Origin: Ignavibacteria bacterium
GTDB taxonomy: Bacteria > Bacteroidota > Ignavibacteria > Tepidaquicellales > OLB5
Assembly: GCA_030835085.1 (NCBI GenBank)
Contig: JAUQWQ010000203.1
Coordinates: forward strand, 1 to 34,657
Direction of reading: 5' to 3'
DNA: 34,657 nucleotides
Part shown: positions 33,135 through 34,657 of the stretch, piece by piece
Layout of the letters: each line of letters opens with the position of its first letter
Position numbering within the stretch: the stretch's first letter is position 1
The notes under the pieces: model-generated
Databases searched by the model: none
What the model saw: the letters and a program-made list of their open reading frames with translations, nothing else
What the model was told of the DNA's origin: nothing
Made by a program: the position numbers and the translations under genes

Positions 33135-33602
33135 CTATAACCGAATTGTTTCTGCTGTATTAATGTTCGCGATCTGTGAAACAACACCTTCATTTGCAAT
33201 AAGGTCTTTTATTGTCATATTCTTCAGCACACCATCAACAGCACTTTGCAGCATTTGCCATAACGAGCGAATTGAGCAATCAACAGAATGAGTACAGATA
33301 TTTTCAGAACCGCTGTGATCATTGCAGAACTCCGCATCAAAAAGCTTTCCGCCAAGGAAATCAAGAACATCCTTCACAAGAATTTCATCAGCGGGACGGC
33401 TGAGTGTATAGCCTCCTATCTGACCGCGCGAGCTTGCCAAAAAACCGCCAAGCCTTAAGGCACGCAGTATCTTTGCGGTGTTGTGCGTAGTGATTCCTTC
33501 AGCTTTGCTGATCTCGGGAATAGTCATTCCCTTTTCACACTTTTCGCCGGCTACTCTAAGCAAACAGCGCAATCCGTATTCTTCCTGTGTACTGAATTTC
33601 AT
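33135..33602 (-). CDS. Rrf2-family transcription regulator with three cysteines
   Basis: 155 aa. Winged-helix N-terminus (MKFSTQEEYGLRCLLRVAGE, IPEISKAEGITTHNTAKILR, GQIGGYTLSRPADEI) as in IscR/NsrR/RirA. C93, C103 and C109 (EFCNDHSGSENICTHSVDCS) lie where Fe-S-binding Rrf2 proteins hold their cluster ligands; spacing X9-X5 differs from IscR (X5-X5). It likely senses iron, nitric oxide or redox state. Its ATG overlaps the stop of the DUF4160 gene by one base (TAATG), so it is translated with that gene and probably autoregulates the operon. Confidence 0.9.
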   Translation of the reverse strand: MKFSTQEEYGLRCLLRVAGEKCEKGMTIPEISKAEGITTHNTAKILRALRLGGFLASSRGQIGGYTLSRPADEILVKDVLDFLGGKLFDAEFCNDHSGSENICTHSVDCSIRSLWQMLQSAVDGVLKNMTIKDLIANEGVVSQIANINTAETIRL

Positions 33603-33868
33603 TATACTAAAGGCTCTATTTTCTTCAATGGTTCACTGTTTAATATTCTACTCCAGTTGTCTCTTAATTCGTTTTGATGTACTCTGCCCCATTCTTTGAT
33701 CAATGATACTGCATGTGAAGGCAGCTTACCGCTCATAATTTCCAAATCCTCAATTCTGAATTTCGCATCATATTCATTATATCTTACATGGAAATGTGGC
33801 TCCTCATTAAATCCTTCTCTGTAATACATTATTACAAGCATACCATAAAAACGGCTTATGGTGGGCAT
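33602..33868 (-). CDS. DUF4160 protein
   Basis: 88 aa. MPTISRFYGMLVIMYYREGF then EEPHFHVRYNEYDAKFRIED is the DUF4160 hallmark, and the C-terminus (SHAVSLIKEWGRVHQNELRD) is helical. It is nearly always found beside a DUF2442 gene and the pair has been treated as a toxin-antitoxin-like module, although a clear biochemical activity is not established. One-base overlaps (TAATG) join it to the DUF2442 gene upstream and rrf2 downstream. Confidence 0.85.
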   Translation of the reverse strand: MPTISRFYGMLVIMYYREGFNEEPHFHVRYNEYDAKFRIEDLEIMSGKLPSHAVSLIKEWGRVHQNELRDNWSRILNSEPLKKIEPLV

Positions 33869-34122
33869 TATGCATGTTCCTCAATAGATGTTTTTATCTG
33901 TGTATATACTGTTTCAGGATCTATCTCCAGATCTTCATTCCAGGCAATTCCAAATGTTTCTTTGTTAATAAAGACATCAAAAAAATTATTGTCTTTATCC
34001 CAGAATTTAAAAATACCTTTACCTGCGGAATCCGAGAGGTCGGCTTCGCCTGAAACGCCATCTTCAAATTCAGCTTGTATAACGTATTTTCTGATTGCTG
34101 CAACTCTGACAGGTTTGATCAT
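33868..34122 (-). CDS. DUF2442 protein
   Basis: 84 aa. VRVAAIRKYVIQAEFEDGVS, then GEADLSDSAGKGIFKFWDKD and GIAWNEDLEIDPETVY, are the conserved parts of DUF2442, whose beta-rich fold is shared by NE0471-type proteins. Partner of the DUF4160 gene. Start ATG at 34122, 21 nt after the bacilliredoxin stop; the intervening AT-rich spacer has no obvious terminator, so it is probably cotranscribed. Confidence 0.85.
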   Translation of the reverse strand: MIKPVRVAAIRKYVIQAEFEDGVSGEADLSDSAGKGIFKFWDKDNNFFDVFINKETFGIAWNEDLEIDPETVYTQIKTSIEEHA

Positions 34123-34143
34123 CTTTTTGAATAATTTTAAAAA

Positions 34144-34657
34144 TTAATTGCCGCTGTATTTCGGTATTTTTGAACCGCATGCTTTAGCATGCAGTATTGC
34201 ATCATATTGTTCTTTAGGAACTGAAGGACCTTCAAACGTGCAGTGTTCATTAAACGCAGCAGTAAGCTCTTCAGCAACCATATCGGCAGTTTTACCTTCT
34301 ATGTTCATTCTCTGCATCAAAAAAACAACTTCACCATCTTTGAATAATGCCATGTATGGTGATGATGGCGGAATGCCGGGTAAATATGCATTCCTTAAAT
34401 GATCAACTGCATCCCTATCCTGGCCTGCAAAAACGGTAACAATCCTGTTGGGGATAACTTTATTCTGCAAAGCAAGCGTTACACCGGGTCTTGCGCTTCC
34501 TGCAGCACAGCCGCAAACTGAATTAATCATAACAAGCGTTGTGCCTTCTTTTTGCCCGAGGAAAGTATCCACATCAGCGGGTGTTAACAATTCAACAAAT
34601 CCTGCTGCAGTTAATTCATCCCTCATCGGCTGAACCGCTTCGGGATCGTATATCGGT
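34144..34657 (-). CDS. Bacilliredoxin (BrxA/BrxB family), 5' end beyond the window
   Basis: Thioredoxin-like protein that removes bacillithiol or other low-molecular-weight thiols from oxidised proteins. The CGC active site (NSVCGCAAGSARPG) is intact, and PGIPPSSPYMALFKDGEVVF and the C-terminal CTFEGPSVPKEQYD are family-typical. An ATG at 34626 is in frame, but the frame continues upstream as PIYDPEAVQP to the window edge, matching the usual N-terminus, so the true start lies outside and the gene is partial. It heads the visible part of the DUF2442-DUF4160-rrf2 operon. Confidence 0.9.
   Translation of the reverse strand, partial: PIYDPEAVQPMRDELTAAGFVELLTPADVDTFLGQKEGTTLVMINSVCGCAAGSARPGVTLALQNKVIPNRIVTVFAGQDRDAVDHLRNAYLPGIPPSSPYMALFKDGEVVFLMQRMNIEGKTADMVAEELTAAFNEHCTFEGPSVPKEQYDAILHAKACGSKIPKYSGN

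Noticed and set aside
34144-34626. Bacilliredoxin as a complete 160-aa gene
   Set aside because: The frame stays open upstream of the ATG and encodes PIYDPEAVQP, matching the family N-terminus, so the gene is cut by the window edge.

Overview
The window looks like chromosomal DNA of an Ignavibacteria-type bacterium (Bacteroidota/Chlorobiota side of the tree). Evidence: three secreted proteins end in a type IX secretion sorting domain with the YPNPFNP motif typical of that group; there is a TonB receptor with a carboxypeptidase-regulatory-like N-terminus and a BBP2-type outer-membrane barrel; the DNA is A+T-rich; and several upstream regions carry the Bacteroidota-type promoter pattern TTTG/TTG-N20-TAnnTTTG. 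No tRNA, CRISPR array, prophage or insertion sequence was seen. The content is mostly housekeeping and envelope genes, with small intergenic palindromes.

Layout. 1-2.5 kb (minus): rplY (L25/CTC), pth and the start of a membrane pyrophosphatase, behind a good promoter. 2.7-6.3 kb: a TonB receptor divergent from a lipoprotein of unknown function. 6.3-8.7 kb: a divergent pair, an SDR-type epimerase/reductase and a serine-palmitoyltransferase-like enzyme, separated by a 21-bp perfect inverted repeat; this could be a sphingolipid locus. 8.8-10 kb: a small lipoprotein, a CoA-binding protein and REP-like palindromes. 10.2-12.2 kb: a promoter-terminator pair that may make a short RNA, then a tight operon of a stand-alone NIF3-insert-like protein, a coiled-coil C4 zinc ribbon protein and RNase HI. 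12.2-15.5 kb: an SBBP beta-propeller T9SS cargo, RNase P RNA, and a second T9SS cargo with a cleaved-adhesin-like domain.

15.5-26.1 kb (minus) is one long run of nearly abutting genes: aspA, alr, a 635-residue acidic protein of unknown function, manC, methylmalonyl-CoA epimerase, a GT9 glycosyltransferase, a DUF6265 protein, a small MscS channel and an O-antigen-ligase/TPR protein. Most serve peptidoglycan, surface polysaccharide or envelope stress. 26.2-28.3 kb (plus): a DUF4292/LolA-like protein, a P-domain T9SS cargo and a small cysteine-rich acidic protein. 28.3-33 kb: an ammonium transporter divergent from a BBP2 porin, then a PAS sensor kinase and a response regulator; the two control regions share sequence words. 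33.1-34.7 kb (minus): a bacilliredoxin (cut by the window edge), DUF2442, DUF4160 and a cysteine-containing Rrf2 regulator in a translationally coupled operon.

The items most worth a second look are the redox/DUF2442-DUF4160/Rrf2 operon, the inverted repeat between the candidate sphingolipid genes, the possible short RNA near 10.3 kb, the stand-alone NIF3-insert protein, and the acidic protein between alr and manC.
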